Assembly (NCBI GenBank): GCA_963678705.1
Contig: OY783212.1
Coordinates: forward strand, 12,276,001 to 12,340,000
Reading direction: 5' to 3'
Length of the DNA: 64,000 bases
DNA from: Panorpa germanica
Lineage: Eukaryota > Arthropoda > Insecta > Mecoptera > Panorpidae
In this document: piece by piece, positions 49,208 through 61,513 of the stretch
How the letters are laid out: every line of letters starts with the position of its first letter
Numbering within the stretch: the first letter of the stretch is position 1
Translations under genes and position numbers: made by a program
Notes under the pieces: generated by a model
Database searches by the model: none
The model's input: only the letters and a program-made list of their open reading frames with translations
Told to the model about the DNA's origin: nothing

Positions 49208-52200
49208 TTTTCAATATTAATAAATTAATAATTATTTTTCGATACAACTTACCAGACTAGATATTTTTTTTTTTTGGTTTCTGTTGTTGTTATATTTAAT
49301 TATATATTATGTTGTACCATTTAATTATTTGTGATTTATATTCAGTATTGCGGCTCACATATATGATACTACACACACCAGAAAGAATAGAAGTCTGCTC
49401 GAATCTAAATTCACGTGCGTTCTTTTAAACGAGACATTTTATTTAAACAAACGAGGCTTGAGTGAATGGTTTTTACGTTGGTTCCCTCATATTCTCCGAT
49501 TTCGTTTGTTTTAAATAAATATAAAATCGAAATTTAAAATCACCGCATAAATAAACCTTTCTTATGCAATTTATGGGAAGAATATATTTTATCATAATAT
49601 TCGTTTTACCCCATGTAAGAGCGCTGGAAATTTCAATATAAGATACTTTTAAACTCATTAAAAGTTTGAAATTAGTCACAGCATAGGTTCAATGTTAATT
49701 TTAAAATTAATCTAACATGAAAATGATCAAGGTTTAATTTTAATTCAAATTGATATGACGTGTCACTCACGTGTAGGTTTGCAGTGTTTTTTGTTTACGT
49801 CAATGTCCAGGAACATTAACACTATTTCTTTGAACTTGAGGTTGCGATGTAAATTCTATTTTTAGAAATAATATTAATTAAAATGTTGTTATTAGTTTAT
49901 AAACAATACCATAGTTTCCACTCCAAAAGAAATGGTTCTCACATTATAATATTTATTATCTATTAAATATAAAATTAATAATTAAAATAAAAAAAGAAAT
50001 AATATTTCTATAATTTCGGTTTTATTTACGAGTGTAATAACAGCACAATATTTTAAAACATTATTAAATATAAAAGAAAATCTATTGTTTTTATTTTCAG
50101 AATTTTTCTAAATTTTATTTTATCATAACTTACAATATATCATTTTTAATATGTTTTAAATTTGTTCTATATATTAATTAAATTTAAAATTGAAAACTAT
50201 TTTTATTGTCAGTTCACCTGACTCACAGTTTCATTCCATTATAATTTTTAAATATATTTTTATTTTTTAAACAAAACATTTAGGAACAAACATAACCTAG
50301 TTTTATATAAGTAACAAATGGAAGATTAGATCATAATATAAATTTAAATAAATATATTGGAGTTATTACATTATCTTAGCAACCATAGACACCTTTGCAT
50401 CATTTTCTCCAGTGATAATTAACATATTTATTTTATTTGAAGTATCATTATTAAAATTATTTATTCATCATTATCTTCGCATGTGTAATAAGCTATTTAA
50501 TTGCATCTGCATATTTTATACATCGAGACCTTTTTAGTGATCTTTCAGCTCACAAAGTCTCTTCTTCTTCTTTATTTAGTAAAATTGGCTAGATGTTCTC
50601 CAACTCATACCTTTCTTTCATACTTCCAAAAATGGTAAGATTAAAGGTAAATGGTAAATTTTTGAATTGAACAAAAAATATTTACTTTATTTCTAAAATG
50701 CAAAAGATAGTACAATAATTGTGTCAAAAGAATTGTACTTCAAAATGATTTAAATTTTTGTCGGAATAAACTGTCTTATTTATAAATACCGTTAATTAAT
50801 ATGTATTGTTGCGTTTATATTTACCAAATATATTTAACAATATAATTTGCATTAGTAATACATACACATTACTCACTCAATTAATTTAAAAGAGAAAATA
50901 AAATGTACTAAAAGCGCCTTCAAAATCTATACTATGCAATTATTATAACAAATCAAATAATATTCATTTTTGTTTTGTTTAAAAAATGTACATATATAAT
51001 TATATATTTTTATAATATATTTATATCATTTTCATTTCATTTAACGCAATCATGTTATAAAACTTTTATATATATAATATACTTTTACAGTTCATTAATG
51101 AAAGTAGTTTTAAAAAGATGATACATATTTTGTTTGTAGAGAAAATAAGTCTATTAAAAAATTCATATAAATATTTAAATGTTTTAAGCTGAACACAATA
51201 TACTTTATAATTTAAGTGCTGATGTTAACTCTAATAAAGTTTTGTAGCTATTTACAAAATTAAATTAGTAAACAATAAAATAAATAAAATATTTCATATA
51301 TTTTTAATATTATATACATTTCTAAAGTAGTAACATTTCTTTATTCATTTAAAACAGTTCGATATGGATTTTATTTATTTATATATTACCATTTAAATAA
51401 ATTTATATTCTCTTTTAAAACTTTTCACGTTTATATTTATATACAACTTTAACTGTGTTCTTATTGAGCATCAGACGTAGCACTTCAAAATAATATTTAC
51501 TAAATTAAGTTATTAGTTAATGTTATTACCAATTTCGTTTAATAATTAATTATTATAATATTTATTCAAAAATTAGAAATATATCTTCTATTAATATGGT
51601 TTGCTACTTAAATAAATGTCTTGCACCATCATGGTTTGTTACTTGGATAAAAACAAGTAGTACATATAAATTGGGCAAGTAATATTACCTGAAGTGCTAC
51701 TTCAGTAAATGATCATATATAACATTATTTTAAAGGTAATTTTTATAACAAATTAACCAATAATTTCGCTTTATTCTCTAATGAAGAGATATACACAAGC
51801 GTTAAAGATTGTCTCGATATTTTCTTTCTCAGTAAGGGTTTTAATATATGTTTTAAAATAATAGTGTTTATAAATCTGCGTTGGCTTTTACATAAATAAT
51901 ACTATGTAATTATTTCATCAGAAGAGGATTTAGAAAAGGTGATACTTTTAGAGGATGTTTGGAAGGAGTAAATACGGACTGCAATGAGTTTGCAAGTTAT
52001 AAATATATTTTTGAAATATCCGCTTCTTTAAAATGGTGTTATTTTAGTTGCTTGCTGATTAGGCGAGAACTTATTTAAAATAAAAAATAAAAACTGTTCG
52101 AAATTCCTTATTGCTTTCACTCTTTTAAACTGTATTCTATTTCACAAAAGTGGGTATAATATTTAATTATTTATTCGAGCATTGGCAGTAATTTAGTAAT

Positions 52201-54560
52201 TATATGTTTTTAACATTTTTTGAAACGTTTGTTTTTATTTATTTAATAAATTTGTTACCCTATTTTTGAGATAAAAGATTCATTTAATTTTATTAAAATT
52301 CTCCTAAAGTTTACCTACAAGTCCCTCTAGCAGGTACCTAAAATCACAACTTACAAACTTATTCTATTTATTATTCATTATTTTTTATATAAAACATATA
52401 TTTATAAAATTTGTATTATTTTATTAGTTTGGCATAACTGCCCTAAAAATTTTATATAAGAAAAATTATTTTTTAAAATGAACACTTTGTAATTATTTGA
52501 TTTTTTTTCTTGAAGTATCATTTAATTCTTAATTTAATCGCTTTCGTCGAATTACATTTAAATACATTATGTCTAGTTAGCAAATGTGCGCTATTGATTG
52601 CAAAATTAAATTTATTTGCACGATTAAATTTGAATTTGTTAATTTATTTGAGCATTGCATATTTTTATGTTTAGAGAGATAATTCTTGGAAACCTAATTT
52701 AATTTTTCTTTTTCAAAGTTAGCAATTCACAAATGACAAGTCATAATTCTTCTGTGTTATATATTTTTAAATAGTTTACATTGTAAATTAGTAATTATTA
52801 CTAATATAATCTTAATGCTATCTTGCTGATTACAATGATTAGTGTCCAGAGCCTCTTCAACTGTAAATATGCAGTTGAAAACTCGAATGATTTTTTTGCA
52901 AGTTCCACATGAAAATCATTAACTAACAAAAGAAGGATGATGACTTTGAGACTTTTCAAATGCTTGCACTAAGCTGTTTTACATGGAGACTATCCTGAAT
53001 TCATTCAACATATCTAAGCTTTAAACCATTAGTTTGTTTCTCGTATAAGCAAAACAGGCGCGAACTGAATTATTTTAGAAATGTATTTTTGTAACAATTA
53101 ATATTGTGCCTGTATACGAGTATACTTGTATATATCACAAATTTTGATATATTCTAACAGAATTTGGCAGTGATTAAAATACAAATAATATAAATATATG
53201 TTTAATATCGTTGTTTATAAATTACATTAAATATTTATTTATGTAGAGAACATTGCCAACAATTTATGAACGTATTTTGGTCTTAACTCCAAGTAACTGT
53301 TTTTTTTATTATTCTTTAATATCTAAACGTTAGATGTACTCATATTTCTCACTTACATACCTGTACACACATTATATATTTACACAGACAAGTCGCTCTT
53401 AATTGGTCCTTTGCTACTCTATGTATTTTAATTTTTAGTTTCAAAATATGTTATTATATTTTATGTATTTATTTTATATAATATACACTTAAATTGAAAT
53501 TATTTATATCACAAAGATAATAACGTCTTTAATTGCGACAGTTTTTAATAAAATTATAGTTTCTAGTGAATTATATAAAAATCGGTGTGTTTCTGGGATA
53601 TATGTTAACTTCTTTTTAAAGGTTCTTTTCCGAAATATATTGATAAATGAACAAATTACTGTTATAATATATAGATTAATTGTACCAAGATATAGAATTC
53701 TAATTTTTCTAGCGTGTTTTGTTAGGGTGATATTTTTATAAAGTATATTTAAAATTGAATATTTTAAAAAATATAATAACATATTTCGTATATTCTACAA
53801 AACTCGATTTATACATGTTTAAAGTTTTAAACCCTTTAAAGAATCACTAACCTATTTATTTTATTGTAGTTTTTTAAACTTTATTTTTATACCATAAAAG
53901 TAAGTTAATGTAATTAACATTATTTATTTTGCGTATCACAATTCTGCACTGCACGTTAAGTTAATCCGATATGTTACAGGAAAGTTTGGTGAAACTATTC
54001 ATATTAGTTATTTTATAGACGTCGCGGTTATTACTCATAACTTGAAGAGGGTATTACCTCCCTAACCTTCATTTAAAGACCTATTAAACTTACGTAAACT
54101 TTGGTACGAGAATCTACTTATAAACTAAAGTTTAAATATAATAGAAAATGGTGATGCCACACTTTTAAGACTCAACGTTAATTAGCATATCGTGGGTGAT
54201 GCCAATTCGAAAAGTTTTACTTGACTTAAAATATTATAACAAATTTATTATTTATTTCTTATTTTATAGCATCACCATGATATGGGGTTTTAAATCGTCC
54301 TCCTTCGAAGAGGAGAGTCTCTCTTTGAAATTTTGTTAGAGGGTGTTGTTGAGAATTCCTGGGAAATATTCTTATGTTATCTTTAGCTTCTACAGTTCTG
54401 AATAACTTCTGTAGTGGCCTGTTTCGTTGCAATTCTCGTACATATAGTTATGACAAATATATATGTCGTATGCGTTTAAGAGGTTAATATATTCGTTCTA
54501 CTCGTGTACGGTCGTTTGGAGATGTGGTTATGTTGAAATCTAAGTAGAAGTGGTAGTACC
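49208..54560. other. Gene-poor, very AT-rich stretch
   Basis: More than 5 kb of long A/T runs with only short, composition-driven frames. 50.0-52.3 kb is especially AT-rich. I see no gene, RNA gene or recognisable transposable element up to the repeat at 54561. Confidence 0.55.
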
Positions 54561-54758
54561 ACGACTTGCACCTCGGCAAACCTCGTTTGGAAAGTATTAG
54601 GAAGGCAATGAGAAGGGGTACGGAGCGTTCTGGCCGGTGCAGACATACTGTCCAAAGCTTCTTGTAATGTCACACTAATGTCTAATAGGATTCCAATCAC
54701 CATTCAGAGTGATACGATTTGCATCTAAGTAGATTCCGATCAAAATTGTTTGTAGGGA
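54561..54758. repeat. About 200-bp dispersed repeat, copy 1
   Basis: It runs from ACGACTTGCACCTCGGCAAA, through GGGTACGGAGCGTTCTGGCC and TGTCTAATAGGATTCCAATC, to GATCAAAATTGTTTGTAGGG. The second copy at 59198-59398 has the same order and nearly the same length, with scattered changes. It is non-coding and unclassified. The next bases here open a reverse-transcriptase tail. Confidence 0.8.
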
Positions 54759-55080
54759 TGGAACACAAGAAGAGAAACGATGCAGGATGTGTGAAGGAGA
54801 AGAGAAAACTTTAGAAGAGGTAAAGAATAGGTGTAGGGACTAAGTGGAATGTGGAATGGACCTGATGGAAGTCCTAAAAGACGGTAGAATGGATTTAAAG
54901 AGGTGAAAAGCAGGAAGAGAAGACATAGTAAGTATTTGCTAGTTATTAAAAGTGGAAAGTCGATTATGCCTGGAGGTGATACAGCAAGAAAAGAGGGAAG
55001 GAAGAGTATGAGTGGCAGAAGTAAGGAGAAAGAGAGGAGAGAAGAAGGATAAACTGTAGGAACATAGATTTTAATTGTAA
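54759..55080 (+). pseudogene. Non-LTR retrotransposon relic, reverse-transcriptase C-terminus
   Basis: The plus-strand frame reads GTQEEKRCRMCEGEEKTLEE then VKNRCRD and a stop, the same C-x2-C...C knuckle region as the relic at 16228-16560 (there MCGKEEAQLEHIKSRC). The knuckle histidine is replaced by glutamate. Lys/Glu/Arg-rich frames with several stops follow (GRSMSGRSKEKERR), resembling the Arg-rich tails of these elements. It is 5'-truncated exactly at the end of the 200-bp repeat. Confidence 0.65.
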
Positions 55081-55448
55081 ATTGCTATGTATACATAAAG
55101 AAATACTTTAAATTTGATCTTTAACGTTTGTTAACTTAGAAAGCAAAATGGGACATAAATGTAAGCAGATGGTAAGGCCTAAAAGGTGTATAACTGTGTC
55201 TGTCGAATATATTAAACAGTTAAGATTTAGAAAACAGTGAAAAATATAATATGAAAAATTTATCTAATAGATTTGGAAAGAAAGATTATATAAAGTTTAA
55301 CCGCAATACTACTTTGTAATTTGAATTCTTCTTAAAGAAAGTTCACCAAACTTCTGTAAAGCAACCAACAGTCGACTGTCCCACCAGCATACTGTCACAC
55401 TGTCGTTACTCGATCAACTTCAACGTACCGCACAGAATTGTCGCTGTG
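55081..55448. other. 3' flank of the CUB/LDLa gene
   Basis: This should contain the 3' UTR of the minus-strand gene ending at 55449. 55360-55450 is less AT-rich than the rest. No separate feature is seen. Confidence 0.45.
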
Positions 55449-58400
55449 TCAGCAAATCACTTCTTTCTCATCAAAAACAGCTGTATCTGAAGACAATGAT
55501 TTTAATCGAGTTTGTAACACAGACCTTCGACGTCTTCGACATTTACGATAGCCACACACACAACAGGCAGATATAAGTACTAATAATGCAGCAGTAGCAC
55601 CAGCAAGATATTGGACCGGAAGTTGTAATATAAAGGAACAGTGTGTTATTGATTCATCATATCCTGATGGACAGTGTGCGATTCCGTCACACCAGAGGGA
55701 GGCGTTGATACAGGCATCAAGTTCTGGACATTTGTGAGGGCAGTCTTCTGATGTTATGAATCCTGCTACAGGAAGAATTGGCGGCCTGTAAGAATATTTA
55801 TGTATTGTTTTTATTTAAAGAACTTCTAAACGTTTGGATCTGCCAATACCTGACATACACAACTGACAACATGATTGCAAAATATGTTTGCATTATTTAA
55901 TCTCACAAAGTTGATATTTTGCTTTGCTACTGAACTTAAAATCTTAAAGATCTTGCTAAAACCAAAAAAACGGATTTTTCCCATTTTCAAAAGAAGCAGC
56001 TCATTGCCTGTTTACTAACTAATACAATCTATTACAATGTTTTCATAATAAATGAAGCTAAAGTAACGAATAAGGAAAGATTCCTTAATTCTTACCTCCT
56101 CGTCAATTCCAGCCACGTAACCGCATAAGATCCCATCTCTCTTCCAATAAACTCAATTACAATATTGCTACTAGGTTCATTCACAAAGTGTTCTACAGAC
56201 TCTGAATTGGTTACAATGATGTTGTTCTCGATGGACCACCCCTCTGAGAACACTTCAACGACCTGATGTCGATGAGAGACCGCAGGATAGGGACAAATCA
56301 TGACGTGATTTGAACCAGAATGCATTGCGATTCGATTCTTTGTTGAACAATGTGATACAGATGGTTGACGTATTGCTGAAATATTACTTTGATTTGTTGG
56401 TATTTGTTTTAGAAATATTCCACGCATTTTTAGATATAAATAACGTCCGGGAGATGGCTCAATCAACCACGCATGGTGTTCACAATTTACCTGTGGACAT
56501 AAAAAGAAATGATTATGTAAAGATTACATGTTTTATAAGATTATATGATTAAGTAACGACTTTAAAGACTGAATTTGAATTAACTATGACTTCGTTATTG
56601 GTTTAATTTGATTTTATGGTTTACTAGGTCACTAAAATGGTAAGTTTTCACAGACCAGAACGGAAATCAGACAACGCTTTCTGAATGAAACGTAGGAGAG
56701 AAGGGAAGCGGGAGGAAATTGTTAGTGCTATCCATATTAACAGAGTGGTTGCTTTTTGAACCAAGGCGCACTAAAACACGGCTGGTGGACTTCCACACAG
56801 CTTCCTTTCTTTTTCGCGTTGCATTTATTAAACAAAATACGTTGATTGGTCTCCGTGCTCATCTGTGGACGGATTGTTACCTCTTCGGGAGTTTTGGCTG
56901 GTGATCTGAATCTAATTTCGCCACTAGGTCCAGACATTCGTTGAGTTCTCGTACAAACTGGTGTCCTGACAAATTCATAAGTAGCTTCAAAAAATAATGT
57001 ATTAAAGTCATCAGATGCATTCATCCAACTTGCAAGAAATTTCACTTCCACAATATGTGACGTTGATACAAAAGTATACGGTAATATTTTTTCACTTTCC
57101 CCAGAGCAGAAACATCCCCTAGGTAATGGTGATACGTCCATCCAAGGGGTTTCATACAGTCGAAGACTGGCTGATACATTTCCGTAACACTGCGCTCGTC
57201 CTGTAGCCTCCTCCAATCTTGTTACACAAGGACGATGTCCTGTTGACACTTTTGATAACGTTATCTTGACTCGTTCCCCTTTTTGAGCTTCAAATCGATA
57301 TATACAACTGGAATAAAAATAGTTTTAAAATTGATTTCATGTCAAAATAGCAGGATAAGAAGATATTATTGACCAAGTTTTCTTATGAAGTTTGAAGGTT
57401 GAATGATTATGTTTTATAAGAGTGTCATTTTCAGTGGACAAAAGATTCAAAACACTATATTCGATAAAATTTATAATGCAAATTAATAAAGAATATTGGA
57501 ATTTATTGGAACTTCAGGAAGTAAATAGGTCATTTAATTCAACACACAGTTTCTATGATATATTTCCCATTTTTCTTGTCCTTGACCTATCTTTGATTAA
57601 AACATTTTCTCATATATTAAATCTGTCAAACTAAACAAGAAGTTTCATCCCCTTCTCCATTACAAATACCATCTATCATTCATCAGTCTATCCGCCCCCT
57701 CCCCTTACTTACTTGAGATTGTCAGCACCTCCTCTGCCAAACAGGAACACGTCACGAGGAGATTGAAACTTTTGCGGCGATTTAGCTGACGTGTCCGTGG
57801 AATCCTGTAATCTGCTGACAAATCTTCTGGAGCATGGTCCATAACCATATGGTTCGCCATCTTGTTGTAAATCAACAAACTCATATAACGCTCGAAAATG
57901 TACAGGTCTGTAATATACATTTATTTTATATAGTAGTAGCTAGTAGATGTATAGTCATAAATCATACTTTGAGTATAGAATAATTTATATTTTGTACACT
58001 TAAAGAAGAAATATAAAGAAGTTGCATGTACTGTTACCAAAATCTCAATTTCATAATTGATATTTTAAACGGGTTTGAATTGAAATGGTAAAAATGGTGG
58101 AAATGGTTTTCTAGATGTATTATAAATTATTTATTATTATTTAAAATGGAAATAATTGCAGATATACATATCAAAAACAATTCAGAAGTGGGAGATTTAA
58201 TTTCAGTTCAAGTTATCAAACATTTTCATTATCCATCTTTATTTCTATTACGTATTTCTCTTTTTTATTTTAATTCTTGGATTTAAATGTAAATATTCTT
58301 AAATCCTTTTCTTCCTGTCTCGTTAATCTAACTTTTCAACCCCAGTTAAATATTATTATCACAATGGCGGTTTTAAGCCACAAGGGTTATGTTGGTTAAA

Positions 58401-60606
58401 AATATGTATATATATTTATATATTTAAAAACAAAAGTCTCTTGACGCAAATCTCCTTTGACAGTTATATTTGGCGTATACTTTTTAAAAGTTAACCCACT
58501 TATTTATTGCCGGGCCACTGAATTAGGCTTCGTAGGGAAGCGAGTTTCTACAGCAATTATGATTTATTAAATAAAGAAATGTTAAATATTAATTCCGCAA
58601 ATATTTCATTCATTGTATCATATTACAATTTTCATTTTTTGCTTTGATCTGTAAATATTTATAAGCAGATTATATTTGAAACAAAGATCCAGGTAAAAAC
58701 GTTTTTATATAGAAATTACCGAGTAAACCAGTAGGACTACATACGAGTTCGCTCAGAATTCGTTTATGTAATGGAAACATAGGCGAATTCAGACGAATCG
58801 AGACATGTTTACGGCGAAGGAGAGAGATAGTAAATTTATAACATATGTATAATATACCATTATGAGGTCTTTTACACGGTCAAATCGGTTCACGTGCGAT
58901 TAGTTTTACTCTCAGTCGAACTATCTATTGCATTTGTAAACACTAACATCTGAACGACGAATTAAAATGGAAACAAGGATCTGACAAGATGGAAAGACTT
59001 TCATATTACAGTAGTATGTTTTATATTATATAGAACTAACATATTTAATATAAATAGTATATTCGTAATATATAAAAATATTACACAAGTACCCTACAAA
59101 CAATTTGTCGTATCTTAGCAATCTCGAATCACAGAGCGGTTAGACAGTAGTCAAACAGTGTTCGGGAGAACATATCTGGTAGTATTGGGTAATAATACGA
59201 CTTGCACCTCGGCAAACCTCGTTTGGAAAGTATCTAATCTAGTATATAATCAGAGGGGGTACGGAGCGTTCTGGCCGGTGATGGAATGCTGTCCAAAGCT
59301 TCATGTAATGTCTCACTAATGTCTAATAGGATTCCAATCACCATTCAGAGTGATACGATTCGCATCTAATTGGATTCCGATCAAAATTGTTTGTAGGGTA
59401 CCTACTATACAAAATATTTCTAGGTTAACTTAATAACGTTAAGTTTTGCTATTATTTGTTTACTATTATGTTTAAGTGTAGTTTAGATAGCCCCTAAATT
59501 TTTTATAGAACATGATTTTAATTAATTAAGTAAACATAGTATAGTTAATATATGTATAAGTATATTGCATTTATCATAGTACTTAAATGATATTTACATA
59601 AGAATTACACCTTATAACACCATCAAGATATAAATGTCAAAGATTTAACTATAATAATAATTCACGCCTGTCGGCTCCGGTAGGATCTCTAGTGTAGTGT
59701 TTGACTTTTGAAAGTTGAACTTAAATAACGTGCATTAATTGTGTGATCCAGGCATCTAGTGGTAAACTTCTGAACTACGAACTAAATTGCTTCTTGTCCT
59801 TAGAATTCTAACCTCTCCCTAATTTAATTTAGCACGGTTCGTTACACGTAGGTACACATTCACTGAACAATTGTCAACGTGTTTGCGTTACGTGTGAGGT
59901 TTCAAATTCATAATTATGGCTGAATTGTTGAACCGTATTTCATTAATATACGGTCCGAACTCGGTCTACGAGTACGAGCATGTCAGTCCCTTTGCTGTTG
60001 ACAGTTTATGGAATATGCTAAGACAAATATTGAGATGAGAATATTTTTATATATTTACATATAAATGAGGGTGTAAGATATGAAATTATAGCATGGGAAA
60101 AGTATATATTATATAAGATGAATTGCAATATTAATAAAAGACAAAAATATGAAAGTGTAGACAAAATAGTTTATTTTAACTGTTACCCTATTTTAGATCT
60201 TTTAAACCACTTAGCCGATTTAGCACAAAGTACTTGAATTGAAAACACAAATCGCTTACTGAATTGAGTTACTCTACTAGAAACTGCGGTTCGTTAATTT
60301 CTAATTAGCAACATAACCTCCACAAAGTGAAGTATATCATGAGGAACGAACATGGAATGCATTAAGGAAGCATCTTACCTAAGTGCAGTGGTTTCCGATA
60401 ACCTCAGCTCCAGCGTGAGGCTGTCCCCGCTGGAGAGAAAACTCTCTGTAGATGCGCACGGCCTTGGAAGTCGATTGATGTCCGTGAGTAAAGTGTGATC
60501 ACAACTCTTTGGTACTTGGTTTTTGCAGTACCTTGCAAATACTGTTGCATTTCCTGGAGGTTTACCGACTGTTAATGGTCCCGTTCGTGGACGCTTGTCT
60601 TTATCA
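55449..60606 (-). CDS. CUB and LDLa single-pass membrane protein, 5' end not found (Culd-like)
   Basis: Five minus-strand exons join in phase: 60606-60379, 57907-57713, 57307-56881, 56490-56096 and 55785-55449, about 527 residues. Exon 60606 starts inside a codon, so at least one upstream exon (signal peptide and first CUB strand) lies beyond it. The order is: CUB-type domain (SSGDSLTLELRLSETTALRP, then VHFRALYEFVD); a second CUB (NCIYRFEAQKGERVKITLSK to HIVEVKFLASWMN and FFEATYEFV); a third CUB-like domain (VNCEHHAWLIEPSPGRYLYL to IVIEFIGREMGSYAVTWLEL); an LDL-receptor class A module (CPHKCPELDACINASLWCDG, IAHCPSGYDES); a transmembrane helix (YLAGATAALLVLISACCVCG); and a short basic tail (KCRRRRRSV) ending KEVIC. 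The layout resembles Drosophila Culd and related CUB/LDLa proteins involved in receptor traffic. The exact orthologue is uncertain. Confidence 0.85.
57908..60378. other. Large intron of the CUB/LDLa gene
   Basis: This 2.5-kb intron is mostly AT-rich and contains the second copy of the 200-bp repeat (59198-59398). No nested gene or extra CUB exon was recognised. Confidence 0.6.
59198..59398. repeat. About 200-bp dispersed repeat, copy 2, inside an intron
   Basis: It matches 54561-54758 in order: ACGACTTGCACCTCGG, then GGTACGGAGCGTTCTGGCC, then ATTCAGAGTGATACGATT, then AAAATTGTTTGTAGGG. Differences cluster in the stretch after GGAAAGTAT. Here it is not followed by reverse-transcriptase sequence. 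Confidence 0.8.
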
Positions 60607-60697
60607 CTGAGAAAATAAAATAATAAGGTTTGTAAATGAAATAGAATGTTTCTATATATAACCTACAATAGGATGGAATAACACTTGGACTATATAA

Positions 60698-61513
60698 CCC
60701 CAGTAAACATTTTGGAGTAAATTCTACTTAATTTCTATTACATATCATGAGTTTTTTGTCTGGAACGCGTTCGTTTTCTATTCAGTCGTTTCTAGGAAAG
60801 GCCCTTTTTATGAGCTACAGAGATCGCAACGACGGTTCACTGCTGAATTAAAAGCGGAGTTGGTTTACGATTTATGACCGGAGTTATAAACTTGACACTT
60901 GGCAGGGGTATAAAACTTAATGGAATTCTACTTTTTAGAGTCTGCAAAATATAAATATTTAAATGAAGAAATAAATAGATGTAATCTTTAGTACGGATCG
61001 TGATTTTTTTAATGAATATTATTCATCTTCAACAATACTCGTTATATTAGTTTTTTACATTGTTTTGGTGATTCAAAAATCCACGATCGGCAGGTCTGCG
61101 TTAGGTTTAAAACCTCTGTCTTACCATCGCTAGATTCTATCTTCGTTTATATACATTATATTCGGGGATTGAGGGAGATAGCGTCTGTCTATTACCATTA
61201 AAGAAATATTTGTTGAAAAAGGATAGCATATACTTTAAGCATACTGTCCTGAACGAAATACTTTACAAGTATACAAGTGTAACGGTGAAAAATATATTTG
61301 ACTTGTCTAACCGCATCTAGTTTCTCTCTCACTTTGGAATAAATGAGATGAAAGTGAACTTAAGAAAAATATATCCATGTGTGGAAAGAAACAGAAATAC
61401 TTAATGAATGATGTTGGAAAAAGAAAGAATATTATTATGAAAAAGTAATAAAGACAAAATCTGTGACAGGTAGAGAACTTGTAAAGCGTTAGAATAGAAT
61501 TGTACGAGTGACT
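60698..61513 (+). mobile_element. Long CCCAGTAAACA element, right end missing
   Basis: It starts CCCAGTAAACATTTTGG and runs nearly identical to 2847-3728 for most of its length, with an internal deletion of about 45 bp near 61478 (after GGTAGAGAA). It stops matching at GTACGAGTGACT (61513), lacking the terminal CACTTCACC and TTTACTGGG. It lies just upstream of the most 5' CUB exon found, probably in an intron. Non-coding. Confidence 0.88.

Noticed and set aside
53504-53782. 92-residue minus-strand hydrophobic frame
   Set aside because: Ile/Leu/Tyr/Lys composition reflects AT-rich DNA; there is no family motif.
54476-54703. 75-residue minus-strand frame inside the 200-bp repeat
   Set aside because: Part of it is open in the second copy too, but a stop sits directly before its ATG and the length and sequence are not preserved downstream, so I treat it as a repeat and not a gene.
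56719-56880. Extension of the CUB exon frame past 56881 on the minus strand
   Set aside because: GAAGAG is followed by a GT donor, and the next exon at 56490 continues the CUB domain in phase. The extra residues are intron read-through.
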